From Taeniopygia guttata (lineage: Eukaryota; Chordata; Aves; Passeriformes; Estrildidae): DNA of 64,000 nucleotides. The notes beneath the pieces were generated by a model. That model saw nothing but the letters and a program-made list of their open reading frames with translations. It ran no database searches and was not told the origin of the DNA. The translations under genes and the position numbers were made by a program. The stretch lies in assembly GCF_048771995.1 (NCBI RefSeq), contig NC_133026.1, positions 61,753,001-61,817,000 of the forward strand, in the 5' to 3' direction. Every line of letters starts with the position of its first letter. Within the stretch, counting starts at the first letter, position 1. This document shows positions 22,543 to 35,804 of this stretch, one piece after another.

Positions 22543-24613
22543 CTACCTTGAGACCGGACAACAAGAGGCTGTGGAGTTTTTCTTTGGAAGCACGGGTTGG
22601 AGGAGAGACTTTACCACCACACGAGAGCCCCAAATCAATCCCGGGGTTCTCACACATAACTCCCTGCTAAAATTGTAAAGGTTGGAGCTGCAGGCTGTAG
22701 AAAAAGAGCAGATCTGTGGGGTAAAAGTGTTGAAGTTCATATTATGTCTCCAGAAGCACAGCCTGTACAAAGAGAGGAATATATCAAAAAAAATAAAAGT
22801 TGCATTGAAAGGATGAAGGGATGCAAAGTTAAGAGTTGAGGCGTTAGGGCATGTTTGAGAGTTATCAGTGCAGTGCTACGGCACTATTGTGACATAGGTG
22901 TGTTCTGAAGTGATTTCTAATCACATGACCACATGCTATTCTCTCCTAGTGAGTGTCCATCACACGAGACAAGACGTGTAGAGGTCCATGGAACTGAATG
23001 CTGCCCTGGAGTAGTGCATAAGTCAGTGGCAGTTAAGCTTTAAACATAGGAAACCTTTCAAAAACGTGGGATAAAAAATGTTTATGAGCAGAGAATGCAA
23101 CATTAGGGGGCAACTTTCAGATGCACCAGTACTTCAGCTCTGATCTGTATGATGGATATAGGACAACTCTTTCTTTCTCAAAGGAAAGGTGCTTTGTGAT
23201 TATAAATCCATCAACATTTGGTTACTGCTTTTTTAATTTTCTCCTCTTAGATGGTCTAATGACAAATATGATAAAGAAGCCTGTGAATCCATTAATGAAT
23301 GCTGGTTTAGTGTTGTTCTAAGAGGTTGTACTGGCAATTCTGGGCGCTGAATGAGGCAGAGGTCCTTGGGAAAATCAGAATGTAGACATGCAAGGAAGAC
23401 TGACATGAATTTGCACAAGGAACCATTGAGATGTTCTCAATCCTATTAATTTTTGCACCTTCATTTTTTCTACTCCAGTTTCAATTGCATGTGATGGAGA
23501 GGTAGGGAGTGGACTTTTGGGACTTTTGGAGTGCCTCTACTGATCCCACCTGTTTCACGCAGTGGTTTTGTGTTACATTGTGCCATGTATCAGATGCCTA
23601 TTTGTGTAATGCACCCACAGGTGGATTTCCATCCATGTATGTGAGATCTGCAAAAAGCCTCACAGGAAGTTTGGGAAAGCCACCCAAAGGGTGTCTCTTT
23701 CCTCCTTGCTTTTATTACTGCAGCTTAATCCAATGGCTTGTGCTGTGCACAGTAGAAAAACAATGCAAGTCAGTCCTCCTCTCAAAGATATTACAATAGA
23801 AACAAAAGACAAACGACAATAGGTGGGCACAGGTCAGCAATGAAGAGCAGAGGACAGCTGTGGAGAAGGACAACGAGGTAGCCATTAAAAACATAAGGGA
23901 TCCTCTAGAAAATGCAACAGAGTGAGAAAGCCTGAAATTGCTGGTTTGAAAACTAACTGAGTACAATGATGGAGTCTGGCCTCCTGGGTTAATGGCAGGC
24001 AGTCTTTCTGCATGAGGGTGATGAGAAATCTCTGGGAAGATTTCACAGCTGAGGTCTCTGAGAGAAATAACTTCTTTTCCACTTCATTTTGGAATTATTT
24101 AATCTTGGTGCAGCAAGCGAAATCCTTCTGCAGGTGTAAAACATCTAATAGTGACACTCTTTTTCAGGAGCAGTGATATGACAGACATTGAACATTATTG
24201 GTTTTTAGGCAGTGCACCACTAATTTGTGCTCCAAGTGGAATGAAGAAATGTTTGCAAAAAGGTGGCAAGCAGGAAAAAAAAAAAAATAAAATATGTGAA
24301 AAAGCGACAAAGATAGATAATGAGGAAGGTGCTATGAGAAAAAGGAGTTTGTCAGATCTTCAAAGAGTACCATGTTTTGTGGAAGATTAGCTTCTGGAGG
24401 TAACAGAGGTAGAACATTTCATTTGATTTACTTAGATGTCTTTCAATCATGTAGGAAAGTGTTGATTCTTCCCCTTTTAATTGAACCACCTTTGCAGAAA
24501 ATACAGGATTAAGTTACAAAAATAAGGTCTATTGTAGTCAAACAAGTTTTGCAGACACAGACATTACTCAGAAACTTGCAAAACCTGGAACTGTGAACAA
24601 TTCATATGTTTTA

Positions 24614-24639
24614 AGTGAATACCTTTGCAGGTATTCACT
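24614..24639. repeat. perfect 10-bp hairpin, 6-nt loop
   Basis: AGTGAATACC pairs with GGTATTCACT across TTTGCA. One such structure is about what chance allows in this much sequence, so it is recorded without a functional claim. Confidence 0.7.
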
Positions 24640-26190
24640 GTGAATGTTTTTTGCTTTCTGAGTACAGTTTCAATTCCTCTGCATGGTTTTAATGTGATTA
24701 TCCTTCAGACAGAAAAGCCCCTTTGGTCATTGTCTCAAGTAATGATGAATTTATTTTTTTGACTAATCACCTGCTTTGTCTCCTCTGAAATAGTTGTAAG
24801 TAATCTAAATAATTTTAATGAGCATTAGATTTAGCAGTCGACCCTGAGCCACATGGTTTGTTTGGAGTCTCAGGCCTTTTTCTTTGGCCCCAGCTCTTCC
24901 TTTACTATTCCTCTGTTTTGAATAGCGTGAGTGAATCAGGCCCATGTCAGGTATTAGGTACTTAGCAATTACCAGTGTCAAGGTGATTTAGTTTCATATG
25001 TAATTCTGAGATTGTCGTTTCCTTCTGCACCAAGGAGAACTGGCAGGTGTTTGTAAATATAATAAATTTGGTTGTCCCTGCTTCTGTTCTGCAGAAATCA
25101 GTGGCCAATCTCATGACTTCCACAAACTCAGGTGTTCCTATGGAAAAGGTTGTGTTTTATTTACTTCTGTGTTCCATACATACATTCTTTTCTTGAGCAA
25201 AGAAAACATTAGAGCTGCTGAAAGCGGCTTGTACCACCCATCTGCCTGTGGAGTTATCAGAATGACCAGAGTGCCAAAAGTCATCACTCTCAATCCAATG
25301 TGTGTGGACTTGCAGGTTCAAAGAGTGAAACTGAACGCATGGATTAATTGTTCCATAAGCAATCTCAAAAATTTTATGTAGAAGATGGCCAGACTTCCCT
25401 TCCTCAGTGCTTTCTATCACTGGGTTCTGTTGTACAAGCATTAATTTGTTCCTTTAGCATGTTCTTTCATCAACTTGACATACACCCTAAATTCTGGAGC
25501 ACTGCAGAAATTACCTTTTGAAGTGGCTGTAGGAGGAGAGCTGAAGCAAATAGGTTTGTGCTTCTGTTTGAGGCTGAAACAGAAAAGGGTGAAGGAGAGA
25601 AGGACATATAATCAAAATTAGGCCTGATTTTTATAAATTTTTAAAATGTAATTTAATTAATTGTAATGTGAGAGAATGGGAAGTGAGAAAATATAATTAT
25701 TTTGTTGAACTTCTTGTGCTTTTAAATTGGTACACTCAATTCTATATATATTCACTGGTACATTCTATATGTACAATTTTTAGTATAAAATTAAAAAAAC
25801 GTATCAAATTGGATAAATTTGTCACATTTCCATGACAGGTATAACAAGGATATTATTTTGAATTAGAATCGACTGGAGTAGTCATAGTTGAGCAGAAAGT
25901 TCAAGAGGCGGGAACAGAGCTAAATAGGATGGAAGGAGGCACCCCATATGAAGATGCAAGAGAGAAGAGGCAGGGGAATTATGAATTTGTCCATCCACAG
26001 CATGATCTCCTGCTTTCCCTTATAATACATGTAATGTGTCTTTGTTTTTCCCTTCAAATACATCATTGCTAACAATAAGATGAATGTGGTACCAGTCAGC
26101 GGGGTTGGAAGGGTTTTTTTTACTCACCATGCTTTCCACCAACGCATCTTTGCATATGGCTTATTTTGCTGGAACATGGGGAATGAAACA

Positions 26191-26240
26191 TTCTGGATCC
26201 GATTCACCCCAACTATAAATCTGGTTGACATTAAGTGATT
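26191..26240. repeat. possible ancient sauropsid repeat fragment
   Basis: TTCTGGATCCGATTCACCCC, then AACTATAAATCTGGTTGACA resembles the dispersed reptile/bird motif GATTCTGATC..ATTCACACCAGTTATAAATC as I remember it. The fragment is short and divergent, so it may be coincidence. Confidence 0.3.
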
Positions 26241-28470
26241 TGCATCATGGGTGTTCTTAATTCAGTTTAGCTACTGGAAGGAAATTATTTGTTTATTTTA
26301 ACTTATTTTTCTAAAAAAATGCAGTGACCTGATCCTGACAGGGGGAGGGAAAGCACGATTCTCTACCCACATAAGTCAAATGCCTGGTTTGGTTTTGGAT
26401 TTGATTTCTTAGAGGAAGAAATTCCTTGGTAACCTAGGTTTGTTCATTGGTTTGCTCAGAGGAAAGTTTTTTTCAAAAAGAAGTGCTGTCTGCTTTCCTC
26501 CTCTAATATGCTCTGCTACATCTCTAAGCAGCTCTTTAATTTCAACCATCTGTTCTTCTGCCACTACATCAACAGACAAGGGGAGGAAACTACTTCAGAT
26601 TTTCAGCTATATGTATTTTTTGATTAGTATGTCTGCGTAAGCAGCTATTAAAAGCAGGAAGGAACATAGAAATATAGCAAGATATTAATACAATTTAACT
26701 AGGTCATCAAAAGAGATGAATTTTGCCTTAGCCCCAAAACTATAAGTCCTATTTCATTTTAGAAAGAAAGAAAAGAAGTGCAACTTGTTTCATGAGATAT
26801 TAATAGCCCATATATGAAGAATGGATCTAAAGACATTTATTTATACCTAGTAAGGTGGTAGGTACAACAGAAACTTGAACTGATGTTAGAACATTTCATA
26901 CATGCTTCTTAGCTTTGGAGAGATTATTTGATTAATATTACCACATTAAATATTATTTCCATGTACAAGTAAAGCACTTGTGTAGGATCCCATGCTGCCC
27001 AGAAGGGGAAAATAAGTGGAATCAAATGGGTGTGAGCTCTATGAACTGTCGGGATGTGCAGTGGTGCCTGTTGCTTCCTTGGGCAGTCAGCTCTGCTAGC
27101 ACTTGCTCAGTGCATAGGTAAAGCAACCAAGACTTTTGTCTCTCCCCTTGAGTCTCTTCTGAAGGCAATAGCTTATAATTTGTACCTACATTTTGAAAAT
27201 TTGTTAATTCACCTAGTTAGCTCACAAGAGTAATGCATTCAGTGACTATTCTCCTTTATGTACCACAGGGATGAATGTTTGCAAAATCAGTGCTAGGCAG
27301 GCTAAGACCTCTTTATCTCAGCCAGATTTCTACCTGGAAATGCAGCAGCCTTTCCTGGTGCTGCATACCCGCTCTCCATATTGACTCTAAAAAGGGGGTT
27401 ACAGGTAGCTAGTCTGGGGGACTGTATTAGGAAGCAAATTTAGGGATTTAAATTAGTTTATAAAAACTAACTTTTATTTGGTTTTATTTTAGAAGGTCAA
27501 GAGGTTTTCCTATCTGGCCCATAGACCAGTTTACTGTCTGTCATCTAATTCCCTTTGAGGAAAATGCAAGTTGAACAACTTCAGTGGTGATTATTGTTAG
27601 TGGTCCCTCTTAGTCTTGTGAATTCACTGGTTTTGCTCGTAGATCTGTGGGACCTACAAGAAACGAGAAGGCAGAAGACTGTACTATTTTTCAGTACCTT
27701 ACAAAAATCTTTGCAGTGCACTGTGCAGTATTACCTCACTAAGCCTTTGGAGGTGAAGTAAGGTGAACCTCACAGACCAATGACTTGCATACACAATTAA
27801 GGTAAAGTGTTTGCAGCCAAAAAGAGAGGGTGTCATCTGTGGTGACTAGCACAATATACCAATATACATGCAGAGTCAGTTTTGGAGGTGAGCAACCAGA
27901 ACAGTTGCTGAAGGCCCTGAAACCTGAGGACACCCCTTCAGGTTGAGTTAAGAAATTATAAGTCATCTAATGTGGGAATGAAAAGAAGGGTAGCCTAGCC
28001 TCTGCCTAGAGCCCCGACAGGTAAATGGCTCTGCATAAATGTCTGGATCAATTAAATTGCTTAACAATAACTATTGTGGCATTGCTGCTTTTGTTAGGCT
28101 AGAGTCAGTTGTTACAGTAATGAGCATCACATACAGTTTTAAATCCTGACATTATAAATTACCTCTGGTAGCAGCCTCAGGCTCGATCCAAAGTGGGACT
28201 TTGATGCTGCAACACTGAGTGTTATATTGCTGAGCTTTTATGTGGCTGGCCCAAGGTAAGCAGACACCTTTCTTAAGTGCCTTGGCCCCATACAGGTATG
28301 TGGGAAGAGCGAGGTGCATCAGGATACAAGTGCTCAGCTTTCTATTAGGAAATGCTGAGGGTACTGTGGGATCTTCACCAGCACGTAGCTACCTGTTACA
28401 CCCATTATTCCAAAAAAAGAGCTTGTCTCTCTCTTCTTCTAAAACAAGGCAGAACTGTAGGTGGGGGTGG

Positions 28471-28580
28471 CCTTTTGAACAGGAGCCTAGTGATTAAAGC
28501 ACTCCCCCAGGTTGTGGGAAATCTCTCTCAGTTATTGCTTTCGCCTGAGGGAACTCAAACTCACCTCCCAGAGAGTTTCC
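28471..28580 (+). repeat. tRNA-like ancient amniote repeat
   Basis: AACAGGAGCCTAGTGATTAA, AGCACTCCCCCAGGTTGTGG, GAAATC and then CTGAGGGAACTCAAACTCAC match the widespread reptile/bird element AGCCTAGTGGTTAGAGCACTCACCTGGGATGTGGGAGACC..GGGACTTGAACTTGGGTC. The first part looks like a tRNA A-box region and the second like an inverted B-box, giving the element partial palindromic form. The family name is uncertain to me. The degree of decay fits an insertion older than birds. Confidence 0.55.
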
Positions 28581-30221
28581 TAAATAGTGTGTCTATCTGC
28601 TCTCTGCAGTGCAGATACTGACCCTGCTGTGCGATGAAAGAGAGCTGAGAGTGAACTAGGCTAGAAACCAAAAATAAGACAGTGCTTCGGAGGAGCATAG
28701 TGACTTCTCTCTCCAAGGGCCATTTCAATCAAAATGCCTTTGCTGTGCATAAAGTAGGAAGTCGAGTTCAAAATTTTCTTTCACTGTTAAGTGAAAAGAA
28801 AGTACTTTCCCTTCCAAGTGGAACAACTCCAGTGAGAAATAAAGGAGAGTAGCATATACTTCAAAGGCTGAGGGGCTTTCAATGTGCATTTGAGCTCTCT
28901 AGGTCATGGTGGTGGCAGGCAAGTTTCTTGCATGCTAGCAGGGTGATCTGACAACTGAACTAAGAATGATATGGTGGCTGCATCTAGAAAGAAAACAGTA
29001 GCTTCTACTGTGTGTTATGTGGTGCCTGGTGTGTAGAGATGCCTTGCAGACTCTTGATAAATCAAAGCAGTAAGGAAAGAGGAACAGAAGAATGATCAGT
29101 TTTTGGGTTTTGCTCGAGTAGATGGGAGATACTCAGTGCTGTTGAGGCTGCAGTGCTTTCTGGCACGTGGAAAAGCAGAGCTACAGGTAACAGCTGAATT
29201 GGCGGTTATGGGTCCACTTGACTGTGAGTGGAACTTAGGCATTTTGGTCCTTTTTGGATCTATATTCTTGTCCTGCATCTGGTAATTTTAGTTACCTTTA
29301 CTACTGTGTAAACAAACCCATTATGTCATGAGTGAATTTGTACCATAATATTTGAGGCATGTAAAGCAGTGTAATCTAGCATTTGCTCATGATGCATTTC
29401 TACACACACACAGAGCAGCCAGTGTTCACAGTGGTAAATGCAGACACAACAAGTGTTACTAGATGGACATGTCTTTGGGCAGGCTTAGCAGGATGATTAT
29501 GTTTGTCTGTAATTCAGTCGGTTCAGAAACTTTCAGCTAAAAGTCCACTGAAAGCTGCACCAAGCTGATGCTATGAATTTAGCATTTTATCCCTCACCAC
29601 CTGGCTATGTTAGATAATTTGTCACTTCTTTCAATCCAGTATCTGAATGCAACCCGAATGAAGGCAATGACATCTCCGAAGAGAATGGGCTGGGCACTCT
29701 ATTTAATATTGAATAGTGTTATATATAGAACCAAATAGCTAAATCCACACCTTTGGCCATGTTTGTCATTTTGTGCTAACCTGTCATCGGGCATTTCACT
29801 TCCTAGTGCAGTGGGATTTTGGGAAGTGGAGAAATTTAGATGATGTTCCAAATATCAGTGCTACCTGGAAGAAATGTTTTCTCATTTGCAGAATTTTGTA
29901 CTGATTTGATAAGATGAAGCTTTTAAACAGCCTTTAAATCATAGCTGATGAACAATCCTTTACAAGCAGGGCTAAGCAAAAATAAGAATGGTTTCTCCTT
30001 GTGAAAATATACACTTAGAGCTGGGACAAAAAAAAAGTATTCAGTTCTCAAGGAACAGAAAGATCCAGGAAATGACAGTTCAAAATGTTATATTGCTGGT
30101 AAAAAAATTACAATTTCTCGGGTTCTGAAATGATACAAGGAAGTTGTAGCACATTAATCTGTGTGGAATTCAACTGACTAAATTTCTGATCTTTTGACAT
30201 AGACAACCTCACATGAATATG
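28581..30221. other. unique DNA with a short CA run
   Basis: A short CA repeat (CACACACACA) occurs at about 29404-29413. The sequence CAGGGTGATCTGACAACTGAAC at 28940-28962 faintly resembles an antisense tRNA A-box, but no B-box lies at the right distance. No gene recognised. Confidence 0.45.
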
Positions 30222-30642
30222 TGTCCTGGTTCTGGCCAGGACAGGGTTAATTTTTGCAGTAGCCAGGAGGGGCATGGCTAAGACCCAGAGGTTGTCCTGT
30301 ACCACCTCACATCATTTTCCAGGGATAGGGGAAGAATCCCTTTCCGAGTTGGCATAGTGTGGTGGAGGGAGCGGTTGGGTATTGTTGAATTTTTGGGGAG
30401 TTTTTGTGTGAATTGTTTATTTCTTGTACCCTCTGTCATTGATATTGTTGCTGTTCATTTTCCTATGTCATTGCTGTCTCCAGTAAATTGTTCTTATCTT
30501 AACCCATGATCCTTACCTTTTGTGTCTCCAGTTCTCCTCTCCATCCCACCCTAGCAGCTGGCAGAGGGGGAGGGGGAGCATGTAATATGGAGAGTCTCAG
30601 TGGGAGCACTGAACTGGGGAGTATCATTCCTAAACCACAACA
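30222..30642 (+). mobile_element. solo LTR of an endogenous retrovirus (ERVL-like)
   Basis: A 421-bp LTR reading left to right. It begins TGTCCTGGTTCTGGCCAGGA and ends CTAAACCACAACA, with TG..CA termini. The block TTTATTTCTTGTACCCTCTG, followed by CAGTAAATTGTTCTTATCTT, is characteristic of a large songbird ERVL-type LTR group whose copies end in TAAACCACGACA. AGTAAA (near 30482) probably replaces AATAAA as the polyadenylation signal. No internal retroviral sequence or partner LTR is seen, so it is a solo LTR. The 5-bp flanks do not match (ATATG and GTAAG). The exact subfamily needs a repeat library. Confidence 0.88.
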
Positions 30643-33600
30643 GTAAGTCACTCCAGGATCCCTTTTGCTCACTGTACAGAAACACTCATTTCTACAATGA
30701 CATACATTTCATGTTAAGCAAGATTTTAAATAGGTTAGACTCCAGAAGTGTAGCTGTCCAAAGTGGTCTGAGATGGATCTTACCCCATACATATTCACTG
30801 TTACCCAATAGCCAAGGAGAGGTACCTGTCCTGTGGTGTAGGTTCTGTTACGGCTCGAATAGCTCAGTCAGAGTGAGGGACTGTGTTTCCTAGCTGGAAG
30901 TGTTCACTGACCAAAATTACAGATAACTGCAATTACAGATGAGATTGTAACTACAAAGTAATCTTCTCTTGGCAAAACACTCCTAAGACCACCATGATCC
31001 TGCCCACCTCATCAACTTACCATACCAATTATCAGACTACAGGCCACTAATGAAGATTCCGTTCAAACTGTTGCTCTTTGCATTCCCTGCTGGGTCACAC
31101 CACTTTTTCCCCCACTTCTTTTTAAAGAATAACAACAAATAGCAAATGAGGCTGTTCTGATGGAAATTTTCTGAGAAATTGTCATTCATGCTAAAATTCA
31201 TCATACCTTTTAAAAAATACTTGGCAGTTATCCACATACTCTTAGGAAGAGAAATAAAAAAGGAGTAATGTAATCTTACAAATCATTGTTTAGCTGAAGC
31301 CAGCATTCTGGACTTGATTTGAAATTTTTATTTCCCAGCAAAATTATTAGACATACACTACCTTCCTTCCTCTTGTGGTAAAGGCTCAAACTCGCCTCTT
31401 TCTAGTGATTCTTATAGTTCTGAGTTAGTGAACAGCTTTCAGTCACATGCTTGTGTTTGCATGAGTCTTTGATAACTATAGTTAACAAATATATTTGAAA
31501 TATGGGATAACTTCATCAACAAATATCCTACTAGTTCTGTTATCTCCTTTCAACCCAAGAATTGCTTTCAATAGTTGGACCTTTGTTAATGTAATTTTGT
31601 TTGTGAGTTTATAGGTAGTTAAGTGTGATTGCATGTTGGGCAGTAACAAGTTTATGATTACGCCTTACATCCTTGGAATGCTAGCTTTATGTTCACTTCA
31701 GACATTGCAATAGAATTAAGTATTATAATGATCTCCACACTGATAACATACAGATAATTACAGTGATGCTTCTAGTCCAGACTACATAGTCAGGAATATT
31801 CAGGTACAAATTCAGCAGTGGAGAGACTTCCACCTCCTGACATCGTAAACAAAGAGGCAAAAACCATCCAAATTGGGTAGTTCAAGTTAGTCAGGGACAT
31901 ATGTAGACTACTCTTGATCAAGTATATCATTATTAAAAATAATAAAACACAAATGCATTTTTATAGGATTCTTGTGTGGGAAAGCCTCTGGGCATTTCAC
32001 AAAATACAACCCAAAACCAAGAATTTTGTTTTCCATTAAAAACTGCAGAATACCCTGTTGAAACTGGAAACTGGCAAGAGAGCAAAAAATGCCTACTAAA
32101 CAGCTAGCAAAGCACGAAAGAGAGAGCAATCATGCACAATTCATTAGATTTCTCTACATGCCAACCCCTCCTGACATCAGAGTGAGATTTTTCACAACAG
32201 CAGTGGGAGAAAGATCAAGCTCAAAATGAACTGTAGGAAAGGTCTCAGTGAGGGAATAAGGGCAGCAGTGCTCTCAGCTGTGCTTGCACAGATTGAGCTA
32301 AAAGATGCCTTTTTCTGAGCCAACAGTAACTGGAATAATGATATTACCATCTTTTAGAATTTAAGCCTCCTTTAGCTGGAGAAGGATGATGAGAGGGTAG
32401 CCCTTTGTGTTGATGTTTAGACCAAGGCTGAAGACTGAGATCTGTATTTGAAATATCTTGCGGTGTAAAATAATTCTGTACCATTTCTTTATGGTTGTCC
32501 TTGATGTTCTCCTCTTTGTACATATTCTGGCAAACTCTTCTTATCTCAGCCAAAATGTGATCGAAATAAGCTTTGATTTTTTAAAAGAGAGTTCTTTTAA
32601 AATCTGCAGAGTCGATAAAAATGCTGGATTTTCAAAAGGGTTGGCACAGTGAAGATGTGCCAATCCACCTTTTGGGGTGGATTGAAAGGCCGCTAAACTG
32701 CTCAAAATATGTTGTGTTACTTTTAAAATGTCTGCAATTCTTCCTCAGGCTTGTAAATCCTCGTTTATGTAAACCACAGTCTTTTGTGGTGAAACTGTTC
32801 TCTAACAGAGTTTTTCAGCTTTGTAATATGCTGTTTCTCTCTCAGTTGTTTTGGGTAAGGATATGGTCTGAATTACTATGTTATCAAAAACACCCCCACA
32901 AATAACTTTCACTTCCAGTAATCATAAACTGCATAGTTTTTCCTTTTTTGGCAGACAGTACCTTCACAACATTGCATACTAGATCAGATTAAAGCTAAAA
33001 AAAGCCATTGATGCCATGAAATGAAAAGGAACAGATATCACAAAGCTTGTATTTGTTCAATTCAGGAAGGGAGAATAAAGATTCCAAATGAATTGGAGAA
33101 TAAATGCGCAATCATTAAGACGGGTGGCCTTTGGTGTGGTCACCTCTGTTAAGATTCAGTCTAAGAGAAGGTTGTTGTTGCCTCTACTTGTTCTGTAATG
33201 GCCCCACCCTATTCATTTCTACAGAAGAATGGATCAAAGTGTGCTTGAAGATAGACAAAGTTTATAAAAACAGAAAACTCATTTTCTCATACGTTCTTTG
33301 GTGCCCGAGGCAAAGGTATTGATTGTAAGGCAACCGAAACAAGCTAAGCTATTCTTGCCTCCTGTATGCCTGAATACTTGTAATTGTGCAATATGCAGTG
33401 AAACAACCCAGAATGACGCACAAAGTGCAGTACAAATGAGAGACAAAAGGAGATGAATTGTTTAAATAAGGCAAGGCACTAAAACCAAGATTCAGATGGG
33501 ATTTCATCTTGTAGATGCTTCACAGAAGGGATAAAAAATCATTAACTTGCTCAGTGGTTTTGTCTTAACTGTCAGTTCATATGGCAACTCTATCCTGTAT

Positions 33601-33834
33601 AAATAGAAGTATGTTTGGTTTGGTTCTTTTTTTTAAGTCTGCGTGCTTTGCACAGGCACATTAACTTGTTTATTACAAAACTGGCTTGTGCTAGATCCAG
33701 GTGTAGAATGTTAAGGAGAAAATTAAAAGGATCTTTCGTAATGGAGTATGACTCTTTTGCTCTGCTTGGGGCCAGTGGGAATCTCTTAGGCATTACTGAC
33801 AGCTCAAAGAGGGACTTTTGTGATTTTGGGTACT

Positions 33835-34290
33835 CTAAATAAATAGGTTCTCTGTGTTGGGTAATGGTATTTCCCGTGAGGAGGTGCTGTTCAAGGTTGT
33901 TTGCAAATCACTTAAAATATGATCCATGATGTATGTATTGCCTAATCCCAATTGACTTTTGCAGTTTTGTCTCTGTTTGCCTGCACACCATCTTAACCAT
34001 AGCAGCACGTGTCTCCTGCTCATCTTGTGTCCACAGGACTGGTTTGTGGACAGCCTGTCAGACATGTTTGTCGGTCCGCTAGCCTCCTCCATGTGTCCAG
34101 GCATGCTCAGGTCTGCATGTTTCAGCTGTGTCAGCATCTCTGGGTGCTGTTTTGCTACTTGTATGGTCATGAAGTTGGTTTTGAAGAGGGCTTTGAGGTC
34201 ACCCTCTGTGGCGTGGATTGTATACACATGGTGGACAGATCTGTCCAGAGATGAAAGTGCTTCTCCAGGGATATCTTATTCCATTTGAGG
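33835..34290 (-). other. unrecognised open frame of about 150 codons
   Basis: On the minus strand the frame is open from just after a stop near 34293 down to 33835; the first ATG is at 34227, giving 130 residues. The translation has a balanced, soluble-protein-like composition (for example GDLKALFKTNFMTIQVAKQ), unlike the hydrophobic or low-complexity translations of most frames here. I cannot assign it to any family. A 109-codon plus-strand frame overlaps it, showing the region is simply stop-poor. It could be a relic of a retroposed or transposon ORF, or chance. Confidence 0.2.
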
Positions 34291-35780
34291 GAGTAGAATT
34301 AAGTTGTACATGTGTGAGATGCCCTGATACTGGCATAGCTGTACCCTTGCTGGGATTGGTGTGTATCTGTTGCTGGTTTTCTGGTACTGCCGAACAGTAA
34401 AGAGACTTGCACTGCTATGGTAGCATAGAGGAACCACAGTGAGGGAATAAATGCTGTTTATACCCCACTGAAGGCTTCTCTTTAATCCTAACACAGCAGA
34501 GAGCAGTCAGAGTGGAAAGAAGAACAAGGCTCACAACTTGTGCAAAGAAGTGTTCATTACCAAGCCTCTCCAACTCATTACCCAGACTCTCCAGCCCCTC
34601 CCTTGGATTCACCTGGACATGTACTTCTTCAGTAAGATAAATTAGGTTCACTTTCCAATGTACTAACTTTGGGGTAAGGGGGGAAAAAAGTCAAATCAGA
34701 TACGTTCTTTTTTGTTTTAATTAAGTCATCTGTATTTGAAGGTGGTGACAACTCAGCTTCAGGATCCTGTTGTTCATCCCATACTCTGGGAAAAGTTCCA
34801 GTCTGATTTTAGCTTTGCTCATAACAGAAAGTTTGCATTGGTGTCCTAGCCCTATAACAAATTGTGAATTCTGTCATCAGCTCTAATGGTATAATGAAAT
34901 TTCAACAGTTACACAATGTGCAATGTTCTTGTCTCCTAAGGTCCCCAGCTGAATGGCCAGCTGCTGCTGGGGAAGGTGAGAGCTCCATATAACATGGAAA
35001 TATCCCTTTGGATGAAAGTGGATTTACTGTTCTTGAAAATTCACATTATTGCCTCAAGGGTCCCTGCCCTGCTGTTTGTTTTCCCTAGAAATGTGAATTC
35101 TGCCACGTCAGTGCAGATCATTAAGATTTCACTGCTGGTATCCTGCCTGTAGATAAATGTAAGGTGCTATGGTTCAGGGACAGCTGAAATCCCACTGGTT
35201 TAATCTTCCACACCTCTGCCTCTGCTGTAGTTAACTTTACCAATGCTGTGACCTGTGTTCTCCACTCCTCCCTGATCACTGAATGTGCAGGGGATGCTGA
35301 CTCAAGTGTTGCTGGGTGTAAGGGGAAGAATGTGCAACTTAAAATTGTTCATGACCATGGACTCCTGACCATGGAACAGCCCTTTCCAAGCTTTTTGAGG
35401 TTGGATTGCTTTGCACCCTTGAATAAGAAGCCTAAATTCTCCCTGCAGATCCCATGCATAAAATGATTCCTTCCTTTCTTAAATCCATCAGTAACATTTT
35501 TCTTCACCTACATGATTTTAGTAAGCACACTGACAAACTCTGGGATAAATAATCTATTGCATTTTACCATCTTGTGTTTCCCAACCCTATCACTGAATTA
35601 ATCACGTCATTAGGCTGTGTAATATAACAGGCTGATCAGAGTTTTGCATCTTGATGCTTTTACTATCAACAGTACTAGGCACTGTTTTCTCTTCCAGTTT
35701 TGTCACCTTGTGGCACTTTGAAAGACAATATAATATTGACTAATGAAAATTTATTCCTGCATAGATGGATGTAGCTATAT

Positions 35781-35804
35781 AATTCTCCACTTCTGTGGAG
35801 AATT
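35781..35804. repeat. perfect 10-bp hairpin, 4-nt loop
   Basis: AATTCTCCAC pairs with GTGGAGAATT across TTCT. A tight, fully paired stem; of modest significance alone but part of the set of perfect hairpins in this window. Confidence 0.75.

Larger units (their letters stand above)
22108..22654 (+). mobile_element. solo LTR of an endogenous retrovirus (ERVK-like)
   Basis: A 547-bp long terminal repeat reading left to right. It starts TGTTAGA and ends TTCTCACA, an imperfect terminal inverted repeat with the TG..CA ends that integrase requires. U3 carries three TGTACAGGGGGG repeats. TATAAAAG at 22397-22404 is the probable TATA box, with a GC-box-like GGGCGGGG just after it (22420-22427). AATAAA at 22537-22542 is the polyadenylation signal, followed by a T-rich, GC-containing U5. 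No gag, pol, env, primer-binding site or second LTR is seen nearby, so this is a solo LTR left by recombination. The 6-bp flanks (ACAGAA and CATAAC) do not match, so either the target duplication has decayed or a rearrangement occurred. ERVK-like is inferred from layout and from memory of songbird LTRs. Confidence 0.88.
22655..28470. other. 5.8 kb of unique AT-rich DNA
   Basis: No gene recognised. Possible conserved non-coding texture at about 24740-25030 (TGACTAATCACCTGCTTTG and neighbouring AATTTTAATGAG cores). A weak match to the ancient GATTCACACCAG-type repeat lies at 26191-26240. Poly-A of 13 bases occurs near 24275. Open frames here are all under 100 codons and unrecognised. Confidence 0.45.

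Noticed and set aside
22394..22657. Minus-strand frames over 22.4-22.7 kb
   Set aside because: They are shadows inside the LTR, whose signals all read on the plus strand.
28940..28975. Possible antisense tRNA A-box
   Set aside because: No B-box at the right distance and no cloverleaf; one weak box is not evidence of a tRNA or SINE.
34947..34975. 27-nt microexon encoding LNGQLLLGK
   Set aside because: CCCAG and GTGAGA bound it, but the acceptor tract is mediocre and such pairs are common by chance; no flanking exons are seen.
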